A DNA stretch of 64,000 nt from Mycobacterium sp. JS623 (GTDB taxonomy: Bacteria > Actinomycetota > Actinomycetes > Mycobacteriales > Mycobacteriaceae): the NCBI RefSeq assembly GCF_000328565.1, contig NC_019957.1, positions 330,148-394,147 of the forward strand, written 5' to 3'. Made by a program: the position numbers and the translations under genes. Below are positions 17,516 through 26,819 of the stretch, piece by piece; positions within the stretch are counted from its first letter, which is position 1; each line of letters begins with the position of its first letter. The notes under the pieces are model-generated. The model saw only the letters and a list, made by a program, of their open reading frames with translations, had not been told where the DNA came from and did no database searches.

Positions 17516-17899
17516 GTGAGCAGCGGCGGTGTGGATGCGCAGGGCCCAGCGAGTATGGATGACCCGGTGACCGGCCGCGCCGATGACCGCGCGGACTACA
17601 CGATCAAGGATGTCTCGGTCGCATGCGGACTGCCCGGACCGGTCATTGCGCAGCTGGTGCCACGGACCTGGGTGGACGGCGCGGGCTGGATGTACACCGG
17701 CGAGCAGGTGCGTACGTCGGTCGTGTTGGGCGAGAATCTGCGGCGCTTCCTGGCGTGGTCCAAGGCGGGCGCGTACGTGCGGTGTGAGGTCTGCGGCACC
17801 AAGCCTGCCGACGCCGTGGACGCTGCGCGCTGGCTGCTGCTCGATGATGCTGAGCCGCACGGGTTTTGCCCGGAACACCCGCCGCAGCAGCGCAGCTAG
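17516..17899 (+). CDS. Small protein with CxxC/C-terminal Cys motif upstream of the coupling ATPase
   Basis: 127 residues from GTG 17516. The middle looks like a degenerate winged-helix/MerR-like fold (TIKDVSVACGLPGPVIAQLV, WMYTGEQVRTSVVLGENLRR). The C-terminal third has VRCEVCGTKPADAVDAARW and HGFCPEHPPQQ, a CxxC...CPxH set that could bind zinc. It sits 52 bases upstream of the VirD4-like gene on the same strand and is probably a DNA-binding or accessory protein of that transfer module. I do not recognise a named family. Upstream in-frame codons to 17462 exist, but the GTG at 17516 fits the leaderless promoter. Confidence 0.6.
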   Translation: MSSGGVDAQGPASMDDPVTGRADDRADYTIKDVSVACGLPGPVIAQLVPRTWVDGAGWMYTGEQVRTSVVLGENLRRFLAWSKAGAYVRCEVCGTKPADAVDAARWLLLDDAEPHGFCPEHPPQQRS

Positions 17900-17939
17900 C
17901 GGCGCTGAATTAGTGTCGGCCACGTGGTTGAGGAGCCAT

Positions 17940-17945
17940 TACGGT
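17940..17945 (+). promoter_or_regulatory. Putative -10 (TACGGT) of a leaderless promoter
   Basis: TACGGT followed by six bases and then the ATG at 17952 of the coupling protein. Same arrangement as at the T4SS operon starts (45812, 46568). Confidence 0.4.
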
Positions 17946-17951
17946 TGACTC

Positions 17952-19385
17952 ATGGCTGCGAATGGCGCTCTGGCCGAACGGTATCGGGCGCCGGTCACCG
18001 CGTTCGCCGGCTGGACCCGCGATGGTGCGGGGCGTCGTGTGCCGCTGGAATCGGCTCCCCATATTGGCGGCTACGCGCCGCCGGGCACCGGGAAGACCCG
18101 TAAGTGGTTGTCGCAGGCGGCGGTGCTGTGGCCGGGTCCGGCGCTGGTGTCCTCGAGCAAGGACGACCTGATGCAGATGGTGGCCTCGCGGCGGGCGGGT
18201 CCGGCTGCGCTGCTGGATCTGCGGCCGATCAGCGCCCCGTATTATCCGAAAGACTTTGTCGCCCAACGCTTCGACCCGACTGCGTTGATCACGACTCTCG
18301 ACGATGCCAGCGCTACCGCGCAGAGTCTGCTGTCCACCTCTGCTGTCGCCTTGTCGGGCACAGCGTTTCGCACCGGCGGGGACACCGGCCCGTGGGATCA
18401 GCTGGCGCTAGCCCCGTTGACATGTCTGCTGTATGCGGCCAGCCCGCAGGCCACCGGGTTGGGGATGGAGTGGACGCTGGAGGCATCGGAGAACGTCGAC
18501 AGTCCCGCCGCTGCCGGCGGGTATCAGATCAGCACTGCTCCCGGGTGGGCGCAGGCGGCGGCGTGGAGCCAAGACCATCTGTTGCAGGCGCGGGTGCGCT
18601 CGGTGCTGGACATGGAGCCCAAGCAGCGGGACTCGGTGAAGATGACGGTGACCAAGGTGCTGACCGCCTGGCTGCTGACCGCGCGCCGGGACCGGTCCCA
18701 TCCTGCGCTGGACTTGTCGTTCTTCGATGACCCGGCGGCCACGCTGTATCTGTTGACGCCGGCCGACGGCACGGTCGCCGCGCAGGCGATCGTGTTGATG
18801 GATGCGCTGATCAACCGGCAGCGCACAACGGTGGCGCAGTGGGAGGAGTTCACCCGCATCGGGCTGTTTCTCGATGAGATCACCAATACGCCGATTCCGC
18901 GGCTGCCGCAGTATCTGGCTGAGTCCCGCGGGCTTGGCTGCTCGATCTGCTTTGCCGCGCAAGCGGGTTCGCAACTGGACGCCGTCTACGGTCCGCTGCA
19001 GGGCAAGGCGATCCGCGACGTGACTCCGGCGTCGCTGGTGATGTACGGCTCCCACGAACGCGACGTGATGGAGTCCGCCGCGCTGTGGGCCGGTAAGACA
19101 ACCCGCAGCCACCAGTCCTACGCCGCGGGTCTCGACGACAAAACCACCGGCCGTCAGTTCGGCAATGCGCTGGAGGCCGCAGAACTGTTGCCCCGCAACA
19201 CTTCAGAGGCCAGGCTGATTCCCCGTGGACAGCCCGGGCAGATGGTCGAGCTCATCGACTTCGATGAATTCGTGGTGTATCTCGATGAGCTGCGGGAGGC
19301 ATGGAGGCGGACGGACGGCGGCGGCCGCCGAGGGGCGGTAGCTGCGCCGAGCTGGGGCAGTGAGCGCGCCGTGGCCGAGCGTTAA
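17952..19385 (+). CDS. VirD4/TraG-like type IV coupling ATPase
   Basis: 477 residues. Walker A is GGYAPPGTGKTRKWL (about 40-50), and APVLVSSSKDDL-like sequence ALVSSSKDDLMQMV follows as in VirD4/TraG proteins. Walker B is IGLFLDEITNTPIPRLPQYL (about 300), and SICFAAQAGSQLDAVYG matches the sensor/arginine region of TraG-type coupling proteins. There is no N-terminal transmembrane pair, so it may rely on a partner membrane protein to dock at the channel. Coupling ATPases recruit DNA or protein substrates to a T4SS. The channel operon in this window lies 26 kb away. It is the intact member of a pair; the truncated copy is at 1705-2694. Confidence 0.85.
   Translation: MAANGALAERYRAPVTAFAGWTRDGAGRRVPLESAPHIGGYAPPGTGKTRKWLSQAAVLWPGPALVSSSKDDLMQMVASRRAGPAALLDLRPISAPYYPKDFVAQRFDPTALITTLDDASATAQSLLSTSAVALSGTAFRTGGDTGPWDQLALAPLTCLLYAASPQATGLGMEWTLEASENVDSPAAAGGYQISTAPGWAQAAAWSQDHLLQARVRSVLDMEPKQRDSVKMTVTKVLTAWLLTARRDRSHPALDLSFFDDPAATLYLLTPADGTVAAQAIVLMDALINRQRTTVAQWEEFTRIGLFLDEITNTPIPRLPQYLAESRGLGCSICFAAQAGSQLDAVYGPLQGKAIRDVTPASLVMYGSHERDVMESAALWAGKTTRSHQSYAAGLDDKTTGRQFGNALEAAELLPRNTSEARLIPRGQPGQMVELIDFDEFVVYLDELREAWRRTDGGGRRGAVAAPSWGSERAVAER
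18357..19305 (+). repeat. Dispersed direct repeat, copy 2 (of 1705-2655)
   Basis: Near-identical to 1705-2655 over about 950 bases inside the intact coupling-protein gene. Divergence is mainly synonymous. Confidence 0.8.
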
Positions 19386-19486
19386 TCAGCGCTTTTTATG
19401 CGTGAGCGAGCCAGGCGGCTGCTCTGTCAGTGGCTTCTCGATACCGTTCGGGTAGTGACGCGAGGCGGACAGTGATCACCTGCGGG

Positions 19487-19957
19487 TCAACAAGATTTGG
19501 CGGTGATCAATGCGTCGACGAAGTTCTGGTCTTTCTCTCGAAGGGCACACAGTTTCGCCACGCACAGGTCTTCCTTGTCGAGGCACCATCCGATGAACTG
19601 AGGTTGTCCCGATGGGGCGGCCGTGTTTTCGTTCTGGACCTTGAACAGCCGATCGTGCCAGCCGTGGGGTAACGCTGAAGTGTTCAGATCCACACCGTCG
19701 ATAGCGAAGCCGTGCAGCTGCGCAAACGAGGACAGCTCGCCTGCAACCCCTTCGATTTCGTCTGCGAGACGAGCGATTTCGCAGGCATCGTCGGCGATGG
19801 GTATCACGTCGACTTCGGCGGACCGAGTGGCGTAGAAAGGCAGCTCATCCTCCGTGTATGTGCCGAGGATCGCTTGAGAGCCGACAATGATCACTTCGTT
19901 GATGCCGGCGATTTGGCATGCCGCCCGGATGGCGTGCTCGAGTTGGTCGCGGCGCAT
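19487..19957 (-). CDS. Nucleotidyltransferase-like toxin (DUF6036 type)
   Basis: 156 residues with a nucleotidyltransferase-fold signature: EVIIVGSQAILGTY (the GS motif) followed by RSAEVDVIPIAD (the DxD-like metal residues as EVDVIP). Proteins of this kind are toxin components of antitoxin-linked pairs such as AbiEii-like or DUF6036 systems, which modify tRNA or proteins with nucleotides. The C-terminus has FIGWCLDKEDLCVAKLCALR, the conserved DLxxxKLxAxRxKD element of these enzymes. Its ATG overlaps the stop of the upstream helix-turn-helix gene (TGATG), so the two are co-translated. Family recognised by motif; target unknown. Confidence 0.75.
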   Translation of the reverse strand: MRRDQLEHAIRAACQIAGINEVIIVGSQAILGTYTEDELPFYATRSAEVDVIPIADDACEIARLADEIEGVAGELSSFAQLHGFAIDGVDLNTSALPHGWHDRLFKVQNENTAAPSGQPQFIGWCLDKEDLCVAKLCALREKDQNFVDALITAKSC

Positions 19958-20475
19958 CAGTGAGCCGTGCGCAGAAGGCGGATGCGCTCCTCATCGGGGA
20001 GCAGTCCCCCCATCGGGGAGACTTCGCGCATCTCTATGCAGTCGCGACCCAGACCGGTGAGAGCGCGATGAAGGCCAGGTAGGTCGCTGTGTTTCACGAG
20101 CGATTCCCAGCGGTCGAGGTTTCTCATGTGAGGTTGACCAGTTACGCCGGACCGTAGCCCACGCAGGTTCTGTTCGATGGTGGGTTGCCACTGTGTGAGG
20201 GTGGAACGGGTCAGCTGTCTGGCCAGCTCGCGGTGCAGGTTCCATGAGCGGCGTTCGGAACGTGTCAGGTGAGGAGTGACAGGCTGGCGGGTGATTTCGA
20301 GTCGGTAGCCCATGCACGACAGCAGCCGGTCGAGCTGCTCGTCGCTGAGGTCGACCTTGTCGGCGAGGAACTGGCTGATGCTCGGCTGGTGTACACCGCT
20401 GAGCCGAGAAAGTTCTGATTGGGTGGTGTCGGTCTCGTGCATCACCGTCCGGAGTATGTCACTCCGATCGCTCAT
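19957..20475 (-). CDS. XRE-type helix-turn-helix antitoxin
   Basis: 172 residues. An N-terminal Cro/C1 helix-turn-helix (TTQSELSRLSGVHQPSISQF, then LADKVDLSDEQLDRLLSCMG) is followed by a roughly 100-residue domain (SERRSWNLHRELARQL, LPGLHRALTGLGRDCIEMRE) that probably binds the downstream toxin. It is first in the operon, as usual for antitoxins, and its start lies 8 bases from a perfect palindrome that overlaps the promoter, which fits autorepression. Confidence 0.75.
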   Translation of the reverse strand: MSDRSDILRTVMHETDTTQSELSRLSGVHQPSISQFLADKVDLSDEQLDRLLSCMGYRLEITRQPVTPHLTRSERRSWNLHRELARQLTRSTLTQWQPTIEQNLRGLRSGVTGQPHMRNLDRWESLVKHSDLPGLHRALTGLGRDCIEMREVSPMGGLLPDEERIRLLRTAH

Positions 20476-20501
20476 ACCCGACTATAGCACTGGATGCTAT
20501 A
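20476..20501 (-). promoter_or_regulatory. Antitoxin promoter with palindromic operator
   Basis: TATAGCA and TGCTATA, separated by 5 bases at 20483-20501, form a perfect inverted repeat. On the minus strand one arm overlaps TATAGT, a TANNNT -10 element five bases from the ATG at 20475, so transcription may be leaderless. A protein bound to the palindrome would block RNA polymerase. The natural candidate is the helix-turn-helix protein encoded immediately downstream. Confidence 0.6.
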
Positions 20502-20674
20502 CCCGGCGCGCTACCGTACGGACCGGGCGTCCAATACTCGTGGGAAGCCACCGATTCGGGCAGCCCACGGCGCTGACTTTTGCGTTCAATTTCGCCTGTT
20601 CGATGCGACGGCGCATCGATGCCCATGTAGCGTCCGGGTGCCGCCGCCACACCAATCGAGAGGGCCGATCGCGC

Positions 20675-21682
20675 ATGTCCAACCACTTCACCGGCCTGTC
20701 CCTCGGACCACCCCTGGGTGATCAGCGACTCGACTTGTGCGACCTCTACGCGTTCGTCTCTCCGGCCGACCCGGGCCGGACCGTGATCATCCTCAACGCC
20801 AACCCGCTGGCCGACGCGCTGCACCCCGAAGCGATCTACCGGGTGGCGATCGACAACGACGGAGATCTGTTGAACGACATCGCATTCAGCTATGTGTTCT
20901 CCGAGCCGAAGGACGGCAAGCAGACCGTCGATGTGTACCTGGCGGCCAACGACGAAGCCGAGGAGGCCGAGGCCGTCGGCGAACGGATCTTTACCAACGT
21001 CCCGGTTTCCTTCGTCGGCGACGAGCCCTACATCGCCACCTCGGGTGACTTCACGTTCTTCGCGGGCGCCCGCAGTGACGCGTTCTTCTTCGACTTCGAC
21101 GGCGTCAAGCAACTCTTCGACACGTCGGGCAAACGCAACTTCACCGATTTGACGCTGCCCGGCGAATCCCCTTGGACCGGTGTGGATTCCAACACGCAGG
21201 CCAACGTCTTCTCCACCGCTATCGAGATGCCGACCAGCTTCCTGGGCGCCGACCCCGACATCCGGATCTGGGGCCGGTGCAGCGTGCGCGAAAACGGCAA
21301 GCTGCTTCACGTCGATCGGGCAGGGCACCCGTCGGTCAGCAGCTTTTTCAACACCGACGACACCAAAGAGGAGTACAACGCTAGCGAGCCGGTGCACGAC
21401 CGGGAGCGGTGGATCGACATGTTCATCCATCAGCTGGGCCACACCGGCGGGTATTCACGCGAGGAAGCCATCGAGGCGATCGACACCGAGGGCACGCTGC
21501 CCGACATGCTGGCCTTCGACCCGTCCAAGCCGGCGAAGTACCCGAACGGGCGCGTGTTCACCGACGACGTCATCGACTACCGGCTGGCGTTTTTGACCAA
21601 GGGCGAATGCCCGCCGTCGGGGCTGAGCCCGCACACCGACACCCTCGACGTCTTCCCGTATCTGGGGCCGCCCCATCGGTGA
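20675..21682 (+). CDS. DUF4331 family protein
   Basis: 335 residues from the ATG at 20675, chosen because GAGAGGG precedes it and because SNHFTGLSLGPPLGDQRLDL is the typical DUF4331 start; the upstream open frame runs over the antitoxin promoter. The family pattern is visible in LCDLYAFVSPADPGRTVIIL, AIYRVAIDNDGDLLNDIAFS (Asp-rich and possibly metal-binding) and the FFDFDGV and GRCSVRENGKLLHVDRAGHP segments. No signal peptide is seen, whereas some family members are secreted. Function is not established. It converges on the EamA exporter gene 10 bases away. Confidence 0.85.
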   Translation: MSNHFTGLSLGPPLGDQRLDLCDLYAFVSPADPGRTVIILNANPLADALHPEAIYRVAIDNDGDLLNDIAFSYVFSEPKDGKQTVDVYLAANDEAEEAEAVGERIFTNVPVSFVGDEPYIATSGDFTFFAGARSDAFFFDFDGVKQLFDTSGKRNFTDLTLPGESPWTGVDSNTQANVFSTAIEMPTSFLGADPDIRIWGRCSVRENGKLLHVDRAGHPSVSSFFNTDDTKEEYNASEPVHDRERWIDMFIHQLGHTGGYSREEAIEAIDTEGTLPDMLAFDPSKPAKYPNGRVFTDDVIDYRLAFLTKGECPPSGLSPHTDTLDVFPYLGPPHR

Positions 21683-21691
21683 CGGTGCGGG

Positions 21692-22675
21692 TCAGCCGAT
21701 CGGTTCGGCTTCCTTCGCGTCGGTCGGTGCAGCCAGATCCGGCCACTCGGCAAGGCGGTGATCGGTGCTGCGGCCGGCCAGCGCCAGGCCGGCCAGCACC
21801 ACGGCGCCGCCGACCGCTTGCGTCGGGGTGATCGCCTCACCCAACAGCAGCCAGGCCCACAGCACCGCTGCCAACACTTCACCCAGGCCGATCAGCGAGG
21901 CGTAGCTGGGCCGCAGCCGCGCCACCCCGATGATGCCCAGCGCGTAGGCCATCGCGGTGCTCACGACGCCCAGCACGACCACCGGAACCCAGAACGACGT
22001 GGTGTGGCCCGCGATGACGGTGTCGGTGGTGGTGCAGGTCATCGGGAGGATGCCGCTGACCCCGAGCACGCCGACGGCGGCTGCGCCGACGACCAGGCCG
22101 CCTGCGGCCAGGGTCAGCGGGTGTAGCCCGTCTTCGTCGGTCGATGCCCGGGCCGAGAGCACGAAGTAGCAGGCCGCGCAGACGGCCGCGGCAAGTGCCC
22201 AGGCGACTCCGACGCCGCTGATGTGGGCCCCGGAGAACACGTCGAGCACGACAAACGTCCCGGCCAGAGCGAGGGCGGCGCCGAGCAGGGTCAGCGTGGC
22301 CGGCCTGCGGCGCGTCGTGGCCCACACCCATCCGACGACCAGCACCGGCGCCAGGTATTCCAGCAGCAGGGCGACGCCGACGGACAGGTTGGCCACGGCG
22401 TTGTAGTAGGCCAGTTGTGCGCCGGCGATCGGGATGACCCCGTAGAACAGGACCGTTCTGCCGTGCGCGAGGGCCTCGCGCCACCAGGTCGGGCGCACGA
22501 TGCTGGCGAACACCGCCATCACCAGCGCACCGCCGGCCATCCGTGCCGCGGCCGCCGCGAGCGGTGTCCAGCCTGCCTCCATCAGGACCTTGGCGAACGG
22601 CCCCGAGGTGCCGAAGGTGACGGCGGAGGCGAACGCGAAGGCCAGCCCGACACGGAAGGTGTTGTTCGCGTTCAT
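21692..22675 (-). CDS. EamA-family (DMT) transporter
   Basis: About 327 residues from ATG 22675 (GGAGGGG ribosome-binding site). Ten hydrophobic segments are arranged as two EamA repeats, with signatures AFASAVTFGTSGPFAKVLME in the first and RPSYASLIGLGEVLAAVLWA plus LLLGEAITPTQAVGGAVVLA in the second. DMT exporters move amino acids, nucleobases or other small metabolites outwards. It is divergent from a CGNR zinc-finger gene 80 bases away, a common pairing in which the zinc-finger protein probably regulates the exporter. Confidence 0.9.
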   Translation of the reverse strand: MNANNTFRVGLAFAFASAVTFGTSGPFAKVLMEAGWTPLAAAAARMAGGALVMAVFASIVRPTWWREALAHGRTVLFYGVIPIAGAQLAYYNAVANLSVGVALLLEYLAPVLVVGWVWATTRRRPATLTLLGAALALAGTFVVLDVFSGAHISGVGVAWALAAAVCAACYFVLSARASTDEDGLHPLTLAAGGLVVGAAAVGVLGVSGILPMTCTTTDTVIAGHTTSFWVPVVVLGVVSTAMAYALGIIGVARLRPSYASLIGLGEVLAAVLWAWLLLGEAITPTQAVGGAVVLAGLALAGRSTDHRLAEWPDLAAPTDAKEAEPIG

Positions 22676-22754
22676 CAGCACCCCTCCGTCGACGTCATGA
22701 GTAAAATAATCTTTGGTACTGACGACGCTAGCGAGCAGAGGGGTCAGGCGTCAA
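22676..22754. promoter_or_regulatory. Divergent promoter region, exporter / CGNR gene
   Basis: 80 bases between divergent starts. It contains an AT-rich core, AGTAAAATAATCTTTGG, unusual for the surroundings and a likely site for both promoters and a regulator. Confidence 0.4.
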
Positions 22755-23309
22755 ATGCTTTTTAGTCATGACACGGAGCTGACCCTGCGAGCTGCGGCGA
22801 TGCTGGTCAACACCGACCGCGACGACGGTGAGCGCCTCGGCGACCAGGCCGCGCTCGACGACTATCTGAACTACTTCGGCTGGACCGGGCGCCGTGACCA
22901 CGACGACGCCGAGCTCGCGGCGGTGCACGCGCTGCGGTGGCGGCTGGGGTTGATCTGGGAATCGGCCGGCGACGAGCAGCGCGCGGTTGAGCGGGTCAAC
23001 GCGCTATTGGCCGACACCAACGCCTCACCGTGGCTCACCCGCCACCCCGAGATGCCCGAATGGCATCTGCATCTGGCCTCGCAGAACGACCCGCTGGCCC
23101 AACGGATGGGCGCCGAGATGGCCATGGCGTTGGCCGACTTGATCCGAATCGGGGAGCTACGGCGACTGAAGACCTGTGCCGCGCCGCACTGCACCGCGGT
23201 GGTGATGGATCTGTCGCGCAATCGGTCCCGCATCTTCTGTGACACCGGCAATTGTGGTAACCGCCTGCATGTGGCGGCTTATCGCGAACGTCGGGCCACG
23301 CAGGCCTAG
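22755..23309 (+). CDS. ABATE/CGNR zinc-finger regulator
   Basis: 184 residues from ATG 22755 (GAGGGG upstream). The N-terminal part is the ABATE (stress-response) domain, with LRAAAMLVNTDRDDGERL and LAAVHALRWRLGLIWE. The C-terminal CGNR zinc finger is complete: LKTCAAPHCTAVVMDLSRNR followed by IFCDTGNCGNRLHVAAYRER, with Cys ligands in C..HC and C...CGNR. These proteins are putative transcriptional regulators. Neighbour context points to the divergent EamA exporter as target. A partial copy of its C-terminus lies at 26820-27012. Confidence 0.9.
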   Translation: MLFSHDTELTLRAAAMLVNTDRDDGERLGDQAALDDYLNYFGWTGRRDHDDAELAAVHALRWRLGLIWESAGDEQRAVERVNALLADTNASPWLTRHPEMPEWHLHLASQNDPLAQRMGAEMAMALADLIRIGELRRLKTCAAPHCTAVVMDLSRNRSRIFCDTGNCGNRLHVAAYRERRATQA

Positions 23310-23649
23310 CTGTGGTGCACGCCAACGGGCGGAACAGATTCCGTTGTGCGCCCCGCTGGCGGCCGGTGCCGTGCGGTGGCCGCACCAGCACCGGGTCGGA
23401 GCCGCGGGCCTCGGCCACGAGGTGACCGATCAGTTCGTAGGCTCATCGCTTGTCAGGCTGCCGGGCGGCGCTGTCGGGGACGAGCTCGAGTATCGGCTCC
23501 GCCTGCGCGGCGGGCAGGTGCAGCAGGCCGCCGAGGAGCTGGTTTCGTAGTTCCATTGCGGGCAGGCGTGGGGTAGTTCATTCGGCTGCCAGCGCTAGTG
23601 TCAACGTGCTCCTCAGCCTCTCTTCAGCCGTACCGCCTATCGTGCCTCG
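23310..23649. other. Intergenic stretch containing a minus-strand gene remnant
   Basis: About 340 bases between the CGNR gene and the ECF ATPase. Apart from the DnaB_N-like remnant it should contain the promoter of the ECF operon. Confidence 0.4.
23363..23556 (-). pseudogene. Remnant resembling a DnaB N-terminal-like domain
   Basis: From ATG 23556 the frame reads ELRNQLLGGLLHLPAAQAEP, ILELVPDSAARQPDKR, then an in-frame TGA, then AYELIGHLVAEARGSDPVLV. The pattern (LLGGLL...ILELV...PDxRxAYELIxxLxxEGxDxDPVxV) is that of the DnaB-helicase N-terminal fold, found alone in some mycobacterial and plasmid proteins. The TGA replaces an expected Leu codon, and nothing helicase-like follows. Most likely another decayed gene. 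Confidence 0.45.
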
Positions 23650-25719
23650 ATGGTGCTGTGCACGCGAAATGAGAGAGCGGAGTCGGGGAAGCCGCAAGCC
23701 CCAACGGCGTCCCGTGGACCATTGCGGCCCGTGGAAATGGCCCAGGCCGCCGTGATGGCTGCACTATGTGCAGCCACTTCGATCCTGTCCGCGTTAGTTC
23801 CTGTGATCGCTGGACTATCCGTGCTGGGGACCGTCCCGATGGGGTTGCTCGCGTACCGCTACCGCTTCCGCGCCTTCGTTGGCGGCACAGTGGCAGGAAG
23901 CGTGATCGCGTTCGTGGCGGCAGGAAACGGTGGATTGAGCACGGTCTTGAGCTGCGCCTACATCGGTGGCATCACCGGTGTCGTCAAGCGCCGGGGGCGG
24001 GGGCTGACGACCGTGTTAGTTGTGTCGCTGGTGGCGGGCATGCTGGCCGGTGTCGCATCGGTGGCGACGCTGATGGTGCTGTCGAGGCTGCGCGAGCTGG
24101 CGTTCGCATCGATGCGCGCCAACGTCGACGGTATCTCGGCGGTGATGGGCCACGTCCCCGGCTTGCACGGCGCCGCCAACTGGATCAAGCGAACTTTCGA
24201 GACGTGCCTTCACTTCTGGCCGTGGATCGTCGGCGGCGCGACGGCTACGGGTGTGGTCGGTACTACGGTCGTCGGGTGGTGGGCGCTGTCGCGGGTGTTA
24301 CGTCGGCTGGGGGAGATCCCCGACACACACAAGTTGGATGTCCCCTCGGAGTCCGCACCGATCGCACCCGTACCGGTAGTGCTGCGCGAGGTGACATTCC
24401 GCTACCCGGGAATGGACTTTGATGCTGTTGGTCCCCTGACCGAACGTGTCAGTCCCGGTGAGCACGTCGCCGTCACCGGCGCGAACGGCTCGGGCAAAAC
24501 CACGCTGATGCTGGTCCTGGCGGGCCGCGATCCCGCCACGGGCACGATCGAACGCCCCGGGGCAATCGGGCTCGGCCAATTCGGGGGAACTGCGGTGATC
24601 TTGCAGCATCCGGAGAGTCAGGTGCTGGGCAGTCGAGTCGCGGATGACGTGGTGTGGGGGTTGCCCGCCGGACACCGCACTGAGGTGGGCCGCTTGCTCG
24701 CCGAAGTCGGTTTGGAGGGATTTGCCGACCGCGACACCGGCGGCCTGTCCGGCGGGGAACTCCAACGGCTGGCTGTCGCGGCCGCGTTGGCGCGCGAACC
24801 ATCACTGCTCATCGCCGATGAAGTGACGTCGATGATTGACCAGCGGGGACGAGACGACGTGCTGTCGGTGTTCTCCAACCTCGCCGGCCGGCGGCGGATG
24901 GCATTGGTGCACATCACCCACTACAACGCCGAGGCCGAGACCGCGGACCGCATGATCGCGCTCACAGGGCGAGAACCGACACATGAGGCGGACATGATTG
25001 ACACGGTTGCCCCGCCAATCGCCAACGGCCCGATCGGTCACACCGAGACCGGTCCGCTGCTCGAAATCGACGGCGTCGGCCATGAATACGGCCGTGGCAC
25101 CCCTTGGGCCGCAACGGCGTTGCGCAAAGTCGATCTCAAGATAGAGGAGGGCGACGGTGTGCTGATCCACGGTGGCAACGGATCGGGGAAGTCGACGCTG
25201 GCATGGATCATGGCCGGGCTGACCATACCGACCGAGGGCGCTTGTCTGCTCGACGGCAGGCCGGTGTCGAATCAAGTTGGCGCGGTGGCAATCTCGTTTC
25301 AGGCTGCACGTCTACAGCTCATGCGCGGCAGAGTTGATCACGAGGTCGCGTCGGCCGCGGGATTCTCACCTGAAGACGCCGATAGAGTGACCTCGGCGCT
25401 CGCCGGCGTCGGGTTGGACCCCGAATTGGCGCAGCGGCGAGTGGACCAACTCAGCGGCGGGCAGATGCGTCGGGTGGTGCTGGCAGGACTGCTTTCTCGC
25501 GCACCGCGCGCTCTTGTACTCGACGAACCCCTGGCCGGACTCGACGCCGCTGGCCAGCGCTCTTTGGTGCAGATGCTGCACGGGCTGCGACGCGCCGGGC
25601 TGACGGTAGTCGTCATCTCCCATGATTTCTCCGGATTGGGCGATCTGTGCCCACGGGTGTTACATCTACATGCCGGCACAGTGGACTACGCGACCCTGGC
25701 CGGTAGGGGCAACTCATGA
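23650..25719 (+). CDS. Fused ECF-type ABC transporter: membrane S-like domain plus two ATPase domains
   Basis: 689 residues, close to M. tuberculosis Rv2326c in length and layout. Residues about 30-230 carry five to six membrane segments ([20 protein letters not shown] and later), resembling an ECF substrate-binding S component. Two ABC ATPase domains follow. The first has Walker [13 protein letters not shown], signature [20 protein letters not shown] and Walker [11 protein letters not shown]. The second has [32 protein letters not shown] and [15 protein letters not shown] systems import vitamins or metals; the substrate here is unknown. It overlaps the T-component gene by 4 bases (ATGA). All ATPase motifs look intact. 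Confidence 0.9.
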   Translation: MVLCTRNERAESGKPQAPTASRGPLRPVEMAQAAVMAALCAATSILSALVPVIAGLSVLGTVPMGLLAYRYRFRAFVGGTVAGSVIAFVAAGNGGLSTVLSCAYIGGITGVVKRRGRGLTTVLVVSLVAGMLAGVASVATLMVLSRLRELAFASMRANVDGISAVMGHVPGLHGAANWIKRTFETCLHFWPWIVGGATATGVVGTTVVGWWALSRVLRRLGEIPDTHKLDVPSESAPIAPVPVVLREVTFRYPGMDFDAVGPLTERVSPGEHVAVTGANGSGKTTLMLVLAGRDPATGTIERPGAIGLGQFGGTAVILQHPESQVLGSRVADDVVWGLPAGHRTEVGRLLAEVGLEGFADRDTGGLSGGELQRLAVAAALAREPSLLIADEVTSMIDQRGRDDVLSVFSNLAGRRRMALVHITHYNAEAETADRMIALTGREPTHEADMIDTVAPPIANGPIGHTETGPLLEIDGVGHEYGRGTPWAATALRKVDLKIEEGDGVLIHGGNGSGKSTLAWIMAGLTIPTEGACLLDGRPVSNQVGAVAISFQAARLQLMRGRVDHEVASAAGFSPEDADRVTSALAGVGLDPELAQRRVDQLSGGQMRRVVLAGLLSRAPRALVLDEPLAGLDAAGQRSLVQMLHGLRRAGLTVVVISHDFSGLGDLCPRVLHLHAGTVDYATLAGRGNS

Positions 25720-26555
25720 CGGACGACGAACCGCGGCAGAACCGGCCCCTTGTCGTGCTGCGCGCGGTACCGGGACTCTCCCCGATCCACGACCTCTGGG
25801 CGGGCACCAAACTCATCACCGCATTGGCGGTTTCAGCACTGCTGGCTAGCTATCCGGGATGGGCACCGATCGCACTGACCGCCGCATTGTTGATCGTCGC
25901 CGCGCGACTGGCGCACATTCCGCGGGGCGTGCTGCCGTCGGTACCGCGCTGGTTGTGGATCACCGCCGTGCTGGCCGCAGCGATGTCGGCGCTGGCCGGC
26001 GGCAGCCCCTTCGTCGACGTCGGCCCGTTCACTGTCGGGCTCGGCGGCCTGTTGGACGTATTGCGGTTCGCATCGCTCACCGGCGTTATGCTCGGACTCG
26101 CCGGCATGGTTTCGTGGACCACTAACGTCGCCGATGTCGCGCCAGCGCTTGCCGTCCTGGGTCGTCCCCTACGGTTAATGCGCATTCCCATTGACGAGTG
26201 GGCGGTGGCCACTGCGTTGGCGATGCGCGCGTTCCCGATGCTTCTCGAGGAGTTCCGGATCCTCTACGCCGCTCGGCGGCTGCGGCCCAAACCACCCCCG
26301 CCGGCTACCTGGCGGGCACGTATCCGCGTCTGGGGAGTAAACATCACCGACGTACTGGCCGCCGCGATCACGGTAGCGCTGCGACGCGCCGACGAGATGG
26401 GTGACGCGATCACCGCCCGGGGCGGCACCGGCCAAATCTCGGCAATGCCGTCGCGGCCTCAAACCCGCGACTGGGTGGCTCTGTCGGTGGTAGCGCTGGT
26501 GTGTGGCGCCGCGCTGATCGCTGAACTCATGCTCTTCCCCACGACGATGCACTAA
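25716..26555 (+). CDS. ECF transporter T component (CbiQ/EcfT-like)
   Basis: 279 residues, Rv2325c-like. Five to six membrane segments are followed by cytoplasmic helices bearing the coupling motifs of EcfT proteins, seen as [20 protein letters not shown] and [20 protein letters not shown] (the Ala-Arg-Gly type coupling-helix motifs that dock on the ATPases). It overlaps the fused ATPase gene by 4 bases, so the two-gene operon probably encodes a complete ECF importer. Confidence 0.9.
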   Translation: MTDDEPRQNRPLVVLRAVPGLSPIHDLWAGTKLITALAVSALLASYPGWAPIALTAALLIVAARLAHIPRGVLPSVPRWLWITAVLAAAMSALAGGSPFVDVGPFTVGLGGLLDVLRFASLTGVMLGLAGMVSWTTNVADVAPALAVLGRPLRLMRIPIDEWAVATALAMRAFPMLLEEFRILYAARRLRPKPPPPATWRARIRVWGVNITDVLAAAITVALRRADEMGDAITARGGTGQISAMPSRPQTRDWVALSVVALVCGAALIAELMLFPTTMH

Positions 26556-26819
26556 ACAAGCCGCGATCAAATTGCAATTCGGTGCTCTGGGCCCCAAACC
26601 CGTTGCGGCGTTCGTGCCAGCCGGACTGGCGCTAAACCGGCCAGTCGCCGAGTCAGGGTGAGGTAAATCAGAACCGGGCAGTGGTCGAACGCCACACCAG
26701 CCAAGACGGTTCGACCACAGCCGACGCCGAGGGTTACCACGCCTGCACATGCGGCTGACCCTCGCAGTGGCGGTCGTACGATTGCTGCACCTCACCGCCG
26801 CGGTCGTCATCCGCGAGCA
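26556..26819. other. Intergenic stretch after the ECF operon
   Basis: About 260 bases; nothing recognised, leading into the CGNR remnant. Confidence 0.4.
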
